From Verrucomicrobiales bacterium (lineage in GTDB: Bacteria; Verrucomicrobiota; Verrucomicrobiia; Verrucomicrobiales; SLCJ01), in contig SLCJ01000343.1 in the NCBI GenBank assembly GCA_007125835.1, positions 1 through 16,792 of the forward strand: DNA of 16,792 nucleotides. The letters run 5' to 3'. The position numbers were made by a program, and so were the translations under genes. A model generated the notes under the pieces. The model saw only the letters and a program-made list of their open reading frames with translations. It made no database searches and was not told where the DNA came from. Positions 1-6,807 of this stretch are shown in pieces (positions within the stretch are counted from its first letter, which is position 1; each line of letters begins with the position of its first letter).

Positions 1-84
1 CCTAAAGCAAGCAACACCCGCCAAGCGGCCCAACTGATGAAAATCGCCATCGAAAATCTTGACAAATTTGGCGCATCCGTGTGA
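1..84 (+). CDS. C-terminal 27 codons of an unidentified protein (5' partial)
   Basis: An open frame enters from the left edge and ends with TGA at 82-84. The residues QLMKIAIENLDKFGASV end a typical bacterial helix. The frame is followed 14 bases later by an intrinsic terminator hairpin, which supports it as the true end of a gene. Too little is present to name a function. Confidence 0.5.
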   Translation, partial: PKASNTRQAAQLMKIAIENLDKFGASV

Positions 85-98
85 AACTACCCCAACAC

Positions 99-120
99 CG
101 CCCCGAGGGGCGCTTTTCTT
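99..120 (+). terminator. Intrinsic terminator after the left-edge gene
   Basis: CGCCC (99-103) pairs with GGGCG (108-112) around the loop CGAG; a sixth C-G pair is possible. The T-rich run CTTTTCTT (113-120) follows directly. It lies between the TGA at 84 and the haloperoxidase start at 184. Confidence 0.65.
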
Positions 121-183
121 CACCTAAGTAAAACAATTCACACCCATCCCGGCTGGCCACCTTCAGACCCCTCCCTCTTTGTT

Positions 184-1782
184 ATGAAAAAGTCACTCCT
201 CCTTTTTATTCTCTCTCTCTTTGCCGCCACCATGGCCACCGCAAGCACCACGTCCACGGCCCCCACTCCCACCTCAACCTCCGGCGGGGAATTCCTCACC
301 GACGTAGCCCCCGGCCCTCGCTACGCCGCCCTCGAAGAAGGCCAATCCTTCGCCTTCCGCGTTCTCAACTACATCATGGAGGCCTCCGCCCGCGAAATCG
401 AACGCTTCGGCCTTCCACGCCCCACCGTCACCTCAAGAGCCCACGCCATCGCCTGCACCGCCATGTACGACGCCTGGGCCTGCTACGACGACACCGCCAT
501 CGGCACACGCCTCGGCGGCACCTTGCGCAGACCTCCGGAGGAACGCACTCTCGAAAACAAGAAACAAGCCATCGCACACGCCGCCTTCCGCATCATGGCC
601 GACATCTACCCGGAAGATATCGATTGGGTCACCTCCGAAGCAGTAACACTCGGCGTCAATCCGGAGAATAAAACCCGCAACCCAGCCTCCCCGGTCGGCA
701 TCGCCAACCTCGTCGCCGACGCCATCCTTGAATTCCGCCACCGCGATGGCGCCAACCAACACGGCGACATGGAAGGAGGATGCGGCCAGCCCTACGGCGA
801 CTACACAGGCTACGAACCCGTCAATCCCGTGGACAAAATCAACGACCCTGACCGCTGGCAGCCCATCGAATTCGTCCACCACGCCGACCCCGAAAAACAC
901 GTCACCCCCGGATTCCTTACGCCCCACTGGGACCGCATTCAATCCTTCGGCCTCACCGACAATTCGCAGTTCCGCCTGCCACCTCCGCCCCTCTACGGAT
1001 CGGAACAACTGCGCAAAGAAGTGGACGAGGTAATCCAAGTCGGTGCAAACCTCACCCCGGAACAAAAAGCCGTCGTCGAATTCATGCGCGACGGCCCCGG
1101 CTCCACCGGACAATCGGGCCACTGGCTCCGTTTCGCCCAGGATGTCTCCGTGCGCGACGGCCACGACCTCGACACCGACATCAAAATCTTTTTCGTCAGC
1201 GCCAACACCTCTTTCGATGCCTTCATCGCCTGCTGGGACAGCAAACGCAAATACGACTCGTCACGACCTTGGACGCTCGTGCGCCACTACTACCAAGGGC
1301 GCGAAGTCCCCACTTGGGCTGGCCCCGGAAAAGGCGTGATCACCGCTCCCGCCGAACAATGGCTCCCCTACTCCCCCCCCACCTTCATCACCCCGCCCTT
1401 CCCCGGCTACCCCTCCGGCCACGCCGCAGTCAGTGGAGCCGGAGCCCGCATCCTCGAACACTTCACAGGCAGCGATGAATTCAACGGCGTCGAGAAAAGA
1501 GTCGCCGGAGCCCTCACAGAACCAGGAATCGCCTGCGAGCTAATGCAGGCCATCGAAGGCCAGCCCAGCGAAAGATTCACCGGACCCGAGGCATGCCGGA
1601 TCGCCCTCCAACTCCCCACCTTTTCCGCCATCGCCGAAATGGCAGCCGTCTCCCGCCTCTGGGGGGGATACCACATCCGAGCCGACAACGAAATGGGCCT
1701 CAAACAAGGCCGCCAAGTCGCCGACTACCTCTGGCCCGTCTTCCAATCTTACTTCGACGGCACCGCCACCATCCGCGAATGA
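184..1782 (+). CDS. Exported vanadium-dependent haloperoxidase-like protein (PAP2 superfamily)
   Basis: 532 residues. Residues 1-20 form a signal peptide (MKKS, a hydrophobic stretch, then ATAS), so the protein should be exported. The three active-site segments of vanadium haloperoxidases and PAP2 phosphatases are present with the spacing of vanadium chloroperoxidase: Lys354 and Arg361 (seven apart, in KRKYDSSRPW), the PSGH motif at 410-413 (Ser411, Gly412, His413), and Arg491 with His497 (six apart, in RLWGGYH). These residues bind vanadate or phosphate, and His497 would be the axial ligand. Members either oxidise halides with peroxide or act as phosphatases; the sequence alone does not decide which. 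The ATG at 184 is chosen because the signal peptide begins there; no Shine-Dalgarno precedes it. The gene stands alone and converges with the sialidase-like gene. Confidence 0.88.
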   Translation: MKKSLLLFILSLFAATMATASTTSTAPTPTSTSGGEFLTDVAPGPRYAALEEGQSFAFRVLNYIMEASAREIERFGLPRPTVTSRAHAIACTAMYDAWACYDDTAIGTRLGGTLRRPPEERTLENKKQAIAHAAFRIMADIYPEDIDWVTSEAVTLGVNPENKTRNPASPVGIANLVADAILEFRHRDGANQHGDMEGGCGQPYGDYTGYEPVNPVDKINDPDRWQPIEFVHHADPEKHVTPGFLTPHWDRIQSFGLTDNSQFRLPPPPLYGSEQLRKEVDEVIQVGANLTPEQKAVVEFMRDGPGSTGQSGHWLRFAQDVSVRDGHDLDTDIKIFFVSANTSFDAFIACWDSKRKYDSSRPWTLVRHYYQGREVPTWAGPGKGVITAPAEQWLPYSPPTFITPPFPGYPSGHAAVSGAGARILEHFTGSDEFNGVEKRVAGALTEPGIACELMQAIEGQPSERFTGPEACRIALQLPTFSAIAEMAAVSRLWGGYHIRADNEMGLKQGRQVADYLWPVFQSYFDGTATIRE

Positions 1783-1828
1783 CACCACCCCGAATAGCAT
1801 CCCTCCCACAAACCCCGCTCTCGCCCAC

Positions 1829-3583
1829 CTACCGCACCTCCGCGCGGACTGCATCCACAATCATACCTTCGTCGGGACCATCAGCGGTGGAAACAAAGTG
1901 TAAATAGCTGATGCCGTTTGGCGATTCACGATTGAGACGCCACGTGCCAGCCGGCGCCCCGTCCAGCGTAATCCGGCAGACCGCCTGCCCTGTCACTCCC
2001 CCCCACTCCAGAGACATCGTATACCAGCGCCCCGCCTCCAGACGCTCCGACCCGAATACTCCCCCAGGCTCCAACACGCCGGTGAAAATAGCGTAGCGTA
2101 CGACTTCCACATCACAGGCATTGAAAAGGCGGTCGGCAAGAGAAAGCCGCACCCCACCCGTCCCCTCCGGCAGCTGGAACCGGACATGAACCACGCCGCG
2201 CTCGCCATTCGGAAAATTCCAAGTGGCCCCACCAGCCCGGTAATCCGCCCCACTCTCCTCATTCACCAAATCCAAATCATCAAGAAACCGAATCCGCATC
2301 GCCTTCCCTCCTTCCCGGTCCGGATGATCAATCCACTCCGCAGCCGGCTTCCGATTGTATGAAGCATGCCCCAGAATCCTTGGAATGTAAGTGTGATGCG
2401 TCCATTCACCCAAACCACCCGCAAAATCCTCTGAACGCGATTTCTCCTCAAGCCAGCGTATGTCAAGAATGACCAAACGCCGGTGTTGCGGGTGCTGGCC
2501 CAGCGAAACCAATATCCGGTTGTCGTCCAGTGCCACAAACTCGCTTTGATGCTTTCCGCGATCCTCGGGGCCATGAAATGTCGCGTAATCATCCCGATTG
2601 CGATGCTCATCAAGGATTACCTCGCGAAAACCGGTCCACGTGCGGCCCTCATCCCGGGAAACAGCCGCATGGTGTGAATCGCGATTCGTAAAAACATCCT
2701 CCCAGGTGTCGCTTGTCGCCGTTCTCAATTCGGGCAGCGGATGGGTGTTTGTCCACAGCACAATCAATGCACCATCCGGAAGACGCCCGACCGTGGGCAT
2801 CGTCAATGTGCCGAAAAATCGCGAAGGCTCACCCTCCGTCCAGGTCTCCCCATAGTCGCTCGACCACGCCTCGTAATGCTGATCCTGCGACGTTCGACAC
2901 AACAACCACAGACGCCCGTCGCGCAACTCCACAACCGATGCCTCAACACCGTTGTTGCGCCAACGCACACCAAGATGCTCACCCCCGGCCTGATGCGAAG
3001 GCGCCGACACAACCGAACCGGACGGCTTCCACGTCAGCCCTTCGTCATCCGAAATATGAAACTCCACACCCCGATGCCGGTCATGATGCGGCACCAGAAT
3101 CCTGCGTCCGTCATTCACGAAAACCGGCCCACGCATGATCCCTCCCAAAGTCAGCAGATCATCTCGGTGGTCACGCCAACGATTCGACAACTCCCCGTCC
3201 CGCGTTACCGCCAGCCACTCGCCGTCGATCCCACCGCGACTGAGGAACACATGACTCCGCACCGGCTGGATCCGAATCCACTCACCCGTCCGCGGATTGC
3301 GGGCAAAACCCGGAGCCTCCTTCGGAATTCCACCAAAATTCGGCGGATGCGAATCCGGGGCCTCACGCTCCGTCCAAGTTTCTCCATTATCCTCACTCAA
3401 CAAATAGAACCGACATTCCCGATCCCCGGAGTAATGCCGAATCTCACGATCATCCACCCGCACAAGACCCCGACCGCCATCCGCTGGCGGCACACCCACC
3501 ACACGCGGTGCCGATACCCCACCCCCAAGCACCATTCCACCAATCACAATCCAGACCCCGCTGATTATCGCAACACACTTCAT
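1829..3583 (-). CDS. Exported sialidase-like BNR-repeat protein with C-terminal lectin-like domain
   Basis: 584 residues. Residues 1-24 are a signal peptide (MKC, then a Val/Ile/Gly-rich core). Four Asp-box (BNR) motifs of the form S-x-D-x-G-x-T-W lie at 63-70, 178-185, 241-248 and 309-316, the hallmark of six-bladed propeller sialidases and related exo-enzymes. The stretch EASVVELRDGRLWLLCRTS (214-232) resembles the strand carrying one arginine of the sialidase triad; I could not place a complete catalytic set, so activity on sialic acid is not assured. From about residue 385 a different domain follows, rich in beta strands and resembling a concanavalin/LamG fold, probably for carbohydrate binding. 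It likely degrades host or algal glycans outside the cytoplasm. The ATG at 3583 opens directly into the signal peptide; no strong ribosome site is visible. Confidence 0.85.
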   Translation of the reverse strand: MKCVAIISGVWIVIGGMVLGGGVSAPRVVGVPPADGGRGLVRVDDREIRHYSGDRECRFYLLSEDNGETWTEREAPDSHPPNFGGIPKEAPGFARNPRTGEWIRIQPVRSHVFLSRGGIDGEWLAVTRDGELSNRWRDHRDDLLTLGGIMRGPVFVNDGRRILVPHHDRHRGVEFHISDDEGLTWKPSGSVVSAPSHQAGGEHLGVRWRNNGVEASVVELRDGRLWLLCRTSQDQHYEAWSSDYGETWTEGEPSRFFGTLTMPTVGRLPDGALIVLWTNTHPLPELRTATSDTWEDVFTNRDSHHAAVSRDEGRTWTGFREVILDEHRNRDDYATFHGPEDRGKHQSEFVALDDNRILVSLGQHPQHRRLVILDIRWLEEKSRSEDFAGGLGEWTHHTYIPRILGHASYNRKPAAEWIDHPDREGGKAMRIRFLDDLDLVNEESGADYRAGGATWNFPNGERGVVHVRFQLPEGTGGVRLSLADRLFNACDVEVVRYAIFTGVLEPGGVFGSERLEAGRWYTMSLEWGGVTGQAVCRITLDGAPAGTWRLNRESPNGISYLHFVSTADGPDEGMIVDAVRAEVR

Positions 3584-3923
3584 TGTAAAACATCACCCAG
3601 TCCCACCCCAAACTCCACCCCGTCCAACCGGTCGCCTCAACCTGCCACTCCCCATCATCGGACCTGGTCCATATCAAGAAATAGTTGCACCCAATGCTGC
3701 CGCCCTACCTAGGGGATCATCTTGTTCGCCAAGGCCCCCTGGCACCATTCTGCCTGGCCAAACTTCCAACCTGGCAAGCATCCAGGCATCGGCCGACGGC
3801 CACAGCCTCCATCACGGAAGAATACTCGCACCTTTGGCTCCCCGACTACAGAATATCAAATTGCCTGGGCATAGCCCATTTTTGATCCTGCATTCTCGCC
3901 GATCTGCCCGGGAATCAAGCCTA
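3584..3923. other. 340-bp gap without a convincing gene
   Basis: This lies between the RAYT stop and the start of the sialidase-like gene, both on the minus strand. Only short open frames with no recognisable family occur. It holds a cluster of CCTGGC-type words (separate entry) and a 5-bp hairpin TGGGC/GCCCA (3866-3878) followed by five T on the plus strand. No plus-strand gene ends there, so that hairpin has no obvious job. I see no clear promoter for the sialidase-like gene. Confidence 0.4.
3738..3788. repeat. Cluster of CCTGGCA/TGCCAGG words with an inverted pair
   Basis: CCTGGCA occurs at 3738-3744 and again at 3770-3776. TGCCTGG at 3751-3757 is the reverse complement of CCAGGCA at 3782-3788. 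RNA from this stretch could fold in several alternative ways. It lies just downstream of the RAYT gene, whose leader also carries CCAGG/CTGG palindromes, so it may be a remnant of a RAYT-linked repeat. This is inference only. Confidence 0.3.
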
Positions 3924-4865
3924 TCATGGCCCTCCCAGCGAGCGCGAACGACTCACCTCCGGGCAATGCTGACTCATTCGTGCCCTTGACGGCAAACCGC
4001 CACAGTAGCCACTTTCATCCCCGCTTTCCCGCGCTTCAGGGTCTGCGCGCCCTCCTACAGGGAAACTTTCCGCTTCATGTGGCGCTTTCCGGTCAAGCCC
4101 CTCTCGACTCGACTCCTCCCACATCGCCCCAAAAGGTTCATCCTTCTCCAGCATGCGCCGGTGGCGCGCCACCAAATCCTTGTTCCGGGGACGTCTGGGA
4201 CGACCCTCCCCCCAAAGAAGCCGAAGGCCTGCCAGAGCTAGGTCGTCCCCTCGGACAGCGGCACCAAATCCATTCCAGCGACTCTGCTCTGCGCTAGCCA
4301 CCATTCCGGCTCGCACCGGATTCAGATCAATATAGCCCGCCACAAAGCGAACCAGCGGCCCAAGTCCCTGGTCACCCTCTTCATGCTCAAGCAGCACACT
4401 TCGGAAACGCCCCTCCCACAGGGTCCCTTCACGGCTCTTGCGGCGGTTATACCACTGACTAAACCGCTGCTTGAGCGTCTTCATGAAGTCGCTCAAATTT
4501 CCGAGGCGCTGACGGTATGGAAAAAGAAACCGAGCCCGCGACTCCAGATCTCCGCAGCGCTCCCACACCGCGCGCAGGTATTCGCATTTGTTCTCGGAGT
4601 ATAGATGGGAGAGGCGGCAGAGGATTTCGTCGTCGCTCATCGCCTCCGCATCCACTGGCGGCACCCTTACCAACAAATGGAAATGATTGTCCATCACGCA
4701 CCAAGACAACAGCTCGATCCCGGCAAAAGCCGCTCCGCCCCGCGCCAGTTCCATGAACTGCAGCTTCTCGCGGCGCTTGATGACGAAACGCTTGTCCACA
4801 ATGCGCGAGCAGAGGTGATACACCCCCACACGCCCGGGCGCAGCCAGCAATCGCGGGTCTCTCAT
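3924..4865 (-). CDS. REP-associated tyrosine transposase (RAYT, Y1/HUH single-strand nuclease)
   Basis: 313 residues from the ATG at 4865. The core is a Y1 transposase domain: a GxYHLxSR-type start (GVYHLCSR, 14-21), the HUH motif as MDNHFHLLV (His61 and His63, metal ligands), the catalytic Tyr139 in FSQWYNRR, then GTLWEGRFRSVLLE and the signature YIDLNPVRAGMV (178-189). RAYTs are domesticated relatives of IS200 that cut REP hairpins at single-strand DNA level. The residues after about 195 form a poorly conserved tail that overlaps a REP-like hairpin in the DNA. A longer frame reaches a TTG at 4898, but the ATG is preceded by GGGGAGGG about 12 bases upstream and is preferred. The gene is divergent from the sigma-54 regulator, and two tandem palindromes lie in its leader. 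No terminal repeats of an insertion sequence flank it. Confidence 0.9.
   Translation of the reverse strand: MRDPRLLAAPGRVGVYHLCSRIVDKRFVIKRREKLQFMELARGGAAFAGIELLSWCVMDNHFHLLVRVPPVDAEAMSDDEILCRLSHLYSENKCEYLRAVWERCGDLESRARFLFPYRQRLGNLSDFMKTLKQRFSQWYNRRKSREGTLWEGRFRSVLLEHEEGDQGLGPLVRFVAGYIDLNPVRAGMVASAEQSRWNGFGAAVRGDDLALAGLRLLWGEGRPRRPRNKDLVARHRRMLEKDEPFGAMWEESSREGLDRKAPHEAESFPVGGRADPEARESGDESGYCGGLPSRARMSQHCPEVSRSRSLGGP
3961..3985 (-). repeat. REP-like bulged hairpin inside the RAYT 3' end
   Basis: On the plus strand GGGC-AATG (3961-3968) pairs with CATT (3975-3978) and GCCC (3982-3985). The loop is CTGACT and there is a three-base bulge CGT. An eight-pair stem with one bulge matches the architecture of REP elements recognised by RAYT proteins. 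On the RAYT strand GGAG follows the stem immediately. No second copy was found in the window. Confidence 0.4.
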
Positions 4866-4911
4866 GCGCCACTCTACCCTCCCCGCAGACCGCCGCAACC
4901 AAAAAATAATG

Positions 4912-4953
4912 AACCAGGTTCAATCTGGTGCAAACCAGGTTCGATCTGGTGCA
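4912..4953. repeat. Two tandem 21-bp units, each an ACCAG-N7-CTGGT palindrome
   Basis: The 21-base unit at 4912-4932 repeats at 4933-4953 with a single difference (A or G in the centre). Each unit holds the inverted pair ACCAG/CTGGT (4913-4917 with 4925-4929; 4934-4938 with 4946-4950) around the 7-base centre GTTCAAT or GTTCGAT. They lie between the divergent RAYT and sigma-54 regulator genes, in the presumed RAYT leader. They could be a protein operator, RNA hairpins, or RAYT recognition sites. Confidence 0.7.
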
Positions 4954-4978
4954 TTATGGTGAAAATCGGTTGTGACAA
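4951..4978 (-). promoter_or_regulatory. Possible sigma-70 promoter of the RAYT gene
   Basis: On the minus strand TTGTCA (4978-4973) is followed after 16 bases by TAATGC (4956-4951), overlapping CATAAT. Transcription from here would place both tandem palindromes in the 5' leader. The assignment rests on the hexamers only. Confidence 0.35.
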
Positions 4979-5001
4979 TTTGGTGGGAGGTGTGGTATGC
5001 T
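4972..5001 (+). promoter_or_regulatory. Possible sigma-70 promoter of the sigma-54 activator gene
   Basis: GTGACA (4972-4977), an 18-base spacer and TATGCT (4996-5001) sit about 60 bases before the ATG at 5063. The -35 overlaps the presumed -35 of the divergent RAYT promoter. The match is moderate. Confidence 0.35.
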
Positions 5002-5062
5002 TGTGGCTTCCGCCAAGCATTTTTCCATCAACCACCACTCGTTTTTTTTGCCCCCCCGGCCC

Positions 5063-6586
5063 ATGCCCGAATCGTCCTCCGGCATTCATCGCATCCTAAT
5101 TGTCGACCCCGAGGATGAGTTCCTTGAGTGGGCGGCGCGTCATTTGGCAGCGCCCGATGTGGTTGTGCATACCGAGCGCGACGCCGCCCGCGGGTTCGCC
5201 TGGAGTCGCGCGGAACGTCCGACGCTGGTCATTGCCGATTTGGCGCTTTCGCCATTTTCCGGGCTTGAGCTTCTTTCGCGGCTTCGGCTTGAAGATCCGG
5301 GTGCGCTGGTGATTTTATATTGCGGGAGCCCGCCGAGTTCAGCATTGATCGAAGCGATGCGCCTTGGGTGTTATGATTTCCTTCGCAAGAGCGCGCTGGC
5401 TTATGATTTGCGCCCGGTGGTGGAGTCGGCGCTGCAGACCGCCGAGGCGATACGGGAGACAAGCGAGGGCGGCGGTTCCGCAGGTCCGCGTGCGATTGAT
5501 CCCGGGCGCGCGGGCGAGACATTGATTGGTGATTCCCCGGCGATGCAGGAGGTTTTCAAACTGGTGGGGCGTGTGTCGCGATCCGACGTGCCGGTGTTGA
5601 TTACCGGAGAGTCGGGTTGCGGGAAGGAAGTGGTGGCGCGTGCCGTCCATCAATTTTCGCCACGGTCCGCGAAGGCATTTGTGGCGATCAATTGCGCTGC
5701 CATTCCTGAGAACCTTCTCGAGTCGGAGCTATTCGGTCACGAGAAGGGGTCGTTCACAGGAGCGATGCAGCGCCGCATCGGGCGTTTCGAGCAATGCGGT
5801 GAGGGCACACTGTTCCTTGATGAGGTGGCGGAGATGCCGGTGCTGGTGCAGAGCAAGCTGCTGCGTGTTCTTCAAGAGGGTGAGTTTTCGCGGGTGGGTG
5901 GCAATGAGACCCTGCGCACGAATGCCCGGATCCTAGCGGCGACAAACCGTGATCCCGAGCGTGCGATTGCCGAGGGTGCCTTTCGCGAGGACTTGTTCTA
6001 CCGCCTCAACGTGGTGCGGATTCATCTTCCCCCATTGCGCGAACGAGCCGCCGATATCCGCCCACTTGCTTCGTTTTTCCTCTCGCGCCTCTCCCGCGAG
6101 CGCGGAGGTCGGGCGCTGCGATTTTCCGAGGCGGCGCTGGATCTTCTCGAGTCCTACAACTGGCCAGGAAATGTGCGCGAGCTGGAGAATGTGATCCATC
6201 GGGCGGCTGTCCTCACCACCGGCGACATTCTTATGCCCAAGGACCTGCCGGTGGCTCCGTTGGCAGGCGACTCACACCGTGCCACCGATGCGGTGTTGGA
6301 CCACTTTTTGTCGGCGGCGGCGCGGGGTCACGGTCCGGCGCTTTCGGGTCTTCGCCGGGCGCTGGAGGAGAGGGCTTTGCTTTTTTGTGGTGGCAATGCG
6401 GAGCAGGCGGCGAGGCTTGTCGGTCGCGACCGCAGCTTGGAAAACATGAATTCACCGGCGCCATCCTTGGGACCGGCGGAACCAGAACGGTTTGGTGGCC
6501 CTACTGGCGGCAAGGTGGTGCCACCGAGCGCTGCGAAAAAGAAAGCCGCAGGAAAAAAGCGAATCAAGCCCTCTGGGAGCGGCTGA
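5063..6586 (+). CDS. NtrC-type sigma-54-dependent response regulator with degenerate ends
   Basis: 507 residues from the ATG at 5063; an earlier in-frame ATG at 4997 would add 22 residues unlike a receiver N-terminus. A receiver domain (about 9-125) carries phospho-acceptor Asp59 and Lys109, but the usual acidic pair is Asp15-Pro16 and the usual Thr/Ser position is Cys87. The AAA+ sigma-54 interaction domain has Walker A GESGCGKE (182-189), GSFTGA (229-234) in place of the common GAFTGA, Walker B LFLDE (250-254) and NWPGNVREL near its end. These contact and remodel sigma-54 holoenzyme. The C-terminus starts a Fis helix-turn-helix (GGNAEQAARLVGRDRS), but the recognition helix is replaced by a Pro/Gly-rich stretch and a Lys-rich tail (AAKKKAAGKKR). 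No histidine kinase is adjacent and no clear -24/-12 promoter was found. The stop lies one base from a convergent tRNA gene. Confidence 0.88.
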   Translation: MPESSSGIHRILIVDPEDEFLEWAARHLAAPDVVVHTERDAARGFAWSRAERPTLVIADLALSPFSGLELLSRLRLEDPGALVILYCGSPPSSALIEAMRLGCYDFLRKSALAYDLRPVVESALQTAEAIRETSEGGGSAGPRAIDPGRAGETLIGDSPAMQEVFKLVGRVSRSDVPVLITGESGCGKEVVARAVHQFSPRSAKAFVAINCAAIPENLLESELFGHEKGSFTGAMQRRIGRFEQCGEGTLFLDEVAEMPVLVQSKLLRVLQEGEFSRVGGNETLRTNARILAATNRDPERAIAEGAFREDLFYRLNVVRIHLPPLRERAADIRPLASFFLSRLSRERGGRALRFSEAALDLLESYNWPGNVRELENVIHRAAVLTTGDILMPKDLPVAPLAGDSHRATDAVLDHFLSAAARGHGPALSGLRRALEERALLFCGGNAEQAARLVGRDRSLENMNSPAPSLGPAEPERFGGPTGGKVVPPSAAKKKAAGKKRIKPSGSG

Positions 6587-6587
6587 T

Positions 6588-6662
6588 TGGTGCACCCGAG
6601 AGGAATCGAACCTCTACCTGAGGCTCCGGAGGCCTCCGTTCTATCCGTTGAACTACGGGTGC
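6588..6662 (-). tRNA. tRNA-Arg (anticodon CCG), CCA encoded
   Basis: The minus strand folds as a full cloverleaf: acceptor GCACCCG/CGGGTGC, D arm GTTC/GAAC with GG in the loop, anticodon arm GAGGC/GCCTC with loop CTCCGGA (anticodon CCG, reading CGG), variable loop AGGT, T arm AGAGG/CCTCT with loop TTCGATT, discriminator A and an encoded CCA. It reads CGG arginine codons. The 3' end lies one base from the stop of the sigma-54 activator gene on the other strand. Confidence 0.95.
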
Positions 6663-6676
6663 GTTGCGACGGAATG

Positions 6677-6707
6677 AAAATAAGGCACTCCTCACCACTC
6701 ATTTCAA
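6677..6707 (-). promoter_or_regulatory. Possible promoter of tRNA-Arg
   Basis: On the minus strand TTGAAA (6707-6702) and TATTTT (6682-6677) are separated by 19 bases and end about 14 bases before the mature tRNA 5' end. On the opposite strand of the same gap a perfect TTGACA (6715-6720) points toward thrB, but no matching -10 was seen. Confidence 0.35.
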
Positions 6708-6807
6708 TGCCCGATTGACAAAAATTTCGCACCCCGGCAACCGCCGAAGTGCGCCCAGCCTCCAAAACCCGGGTTGCGCCGCAGGCGGGCCGCCGCAACA
6801 GTAGGCC

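Noticed and set aside
433..1164. 243-residue minus-strand open frame inside the haloperoxidase gene
   Set aside because: It lies wholly antisense to a gene with verified active-site motifs, is rich in Gly/Val from complementary codon bias, and matches no family.
3450..3710. Trp-rich minus-strand frame (YFLIWTRSDDGEWQVE) upstream of the sialidase-like start, resembling the end of a SnoaL/DUF4440 domain
   Set aside because: The resemblance is short, the frame overlaps the sialidase gene, has no ATG start, and the Trp content follows from a G-rich strand. It could be a gene relic but is not supported.
2741..3712. 323-residue plus-strand open frame opposite the sialidase-like gene
   Set aside because: It is a shadow rich in Thr, Pro, Arg and His with no domain; the minus strand carries four Asp boxes and a signal peptide.
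3740..3755. Possible sigma-54 -24/-12 promoter (TGGCAC followed by CTGCC)
   Set aside because: The distance between the GG and GC elements is one base short, and no plus-strand gene follows.
3866..3884. Hairpin TGGGC/GCCCA with five T on the plus strand
   Set aside because: The stem is only five pairs and no plus-strand gene ends upstream; the neighbouring genes run on the minus strand.
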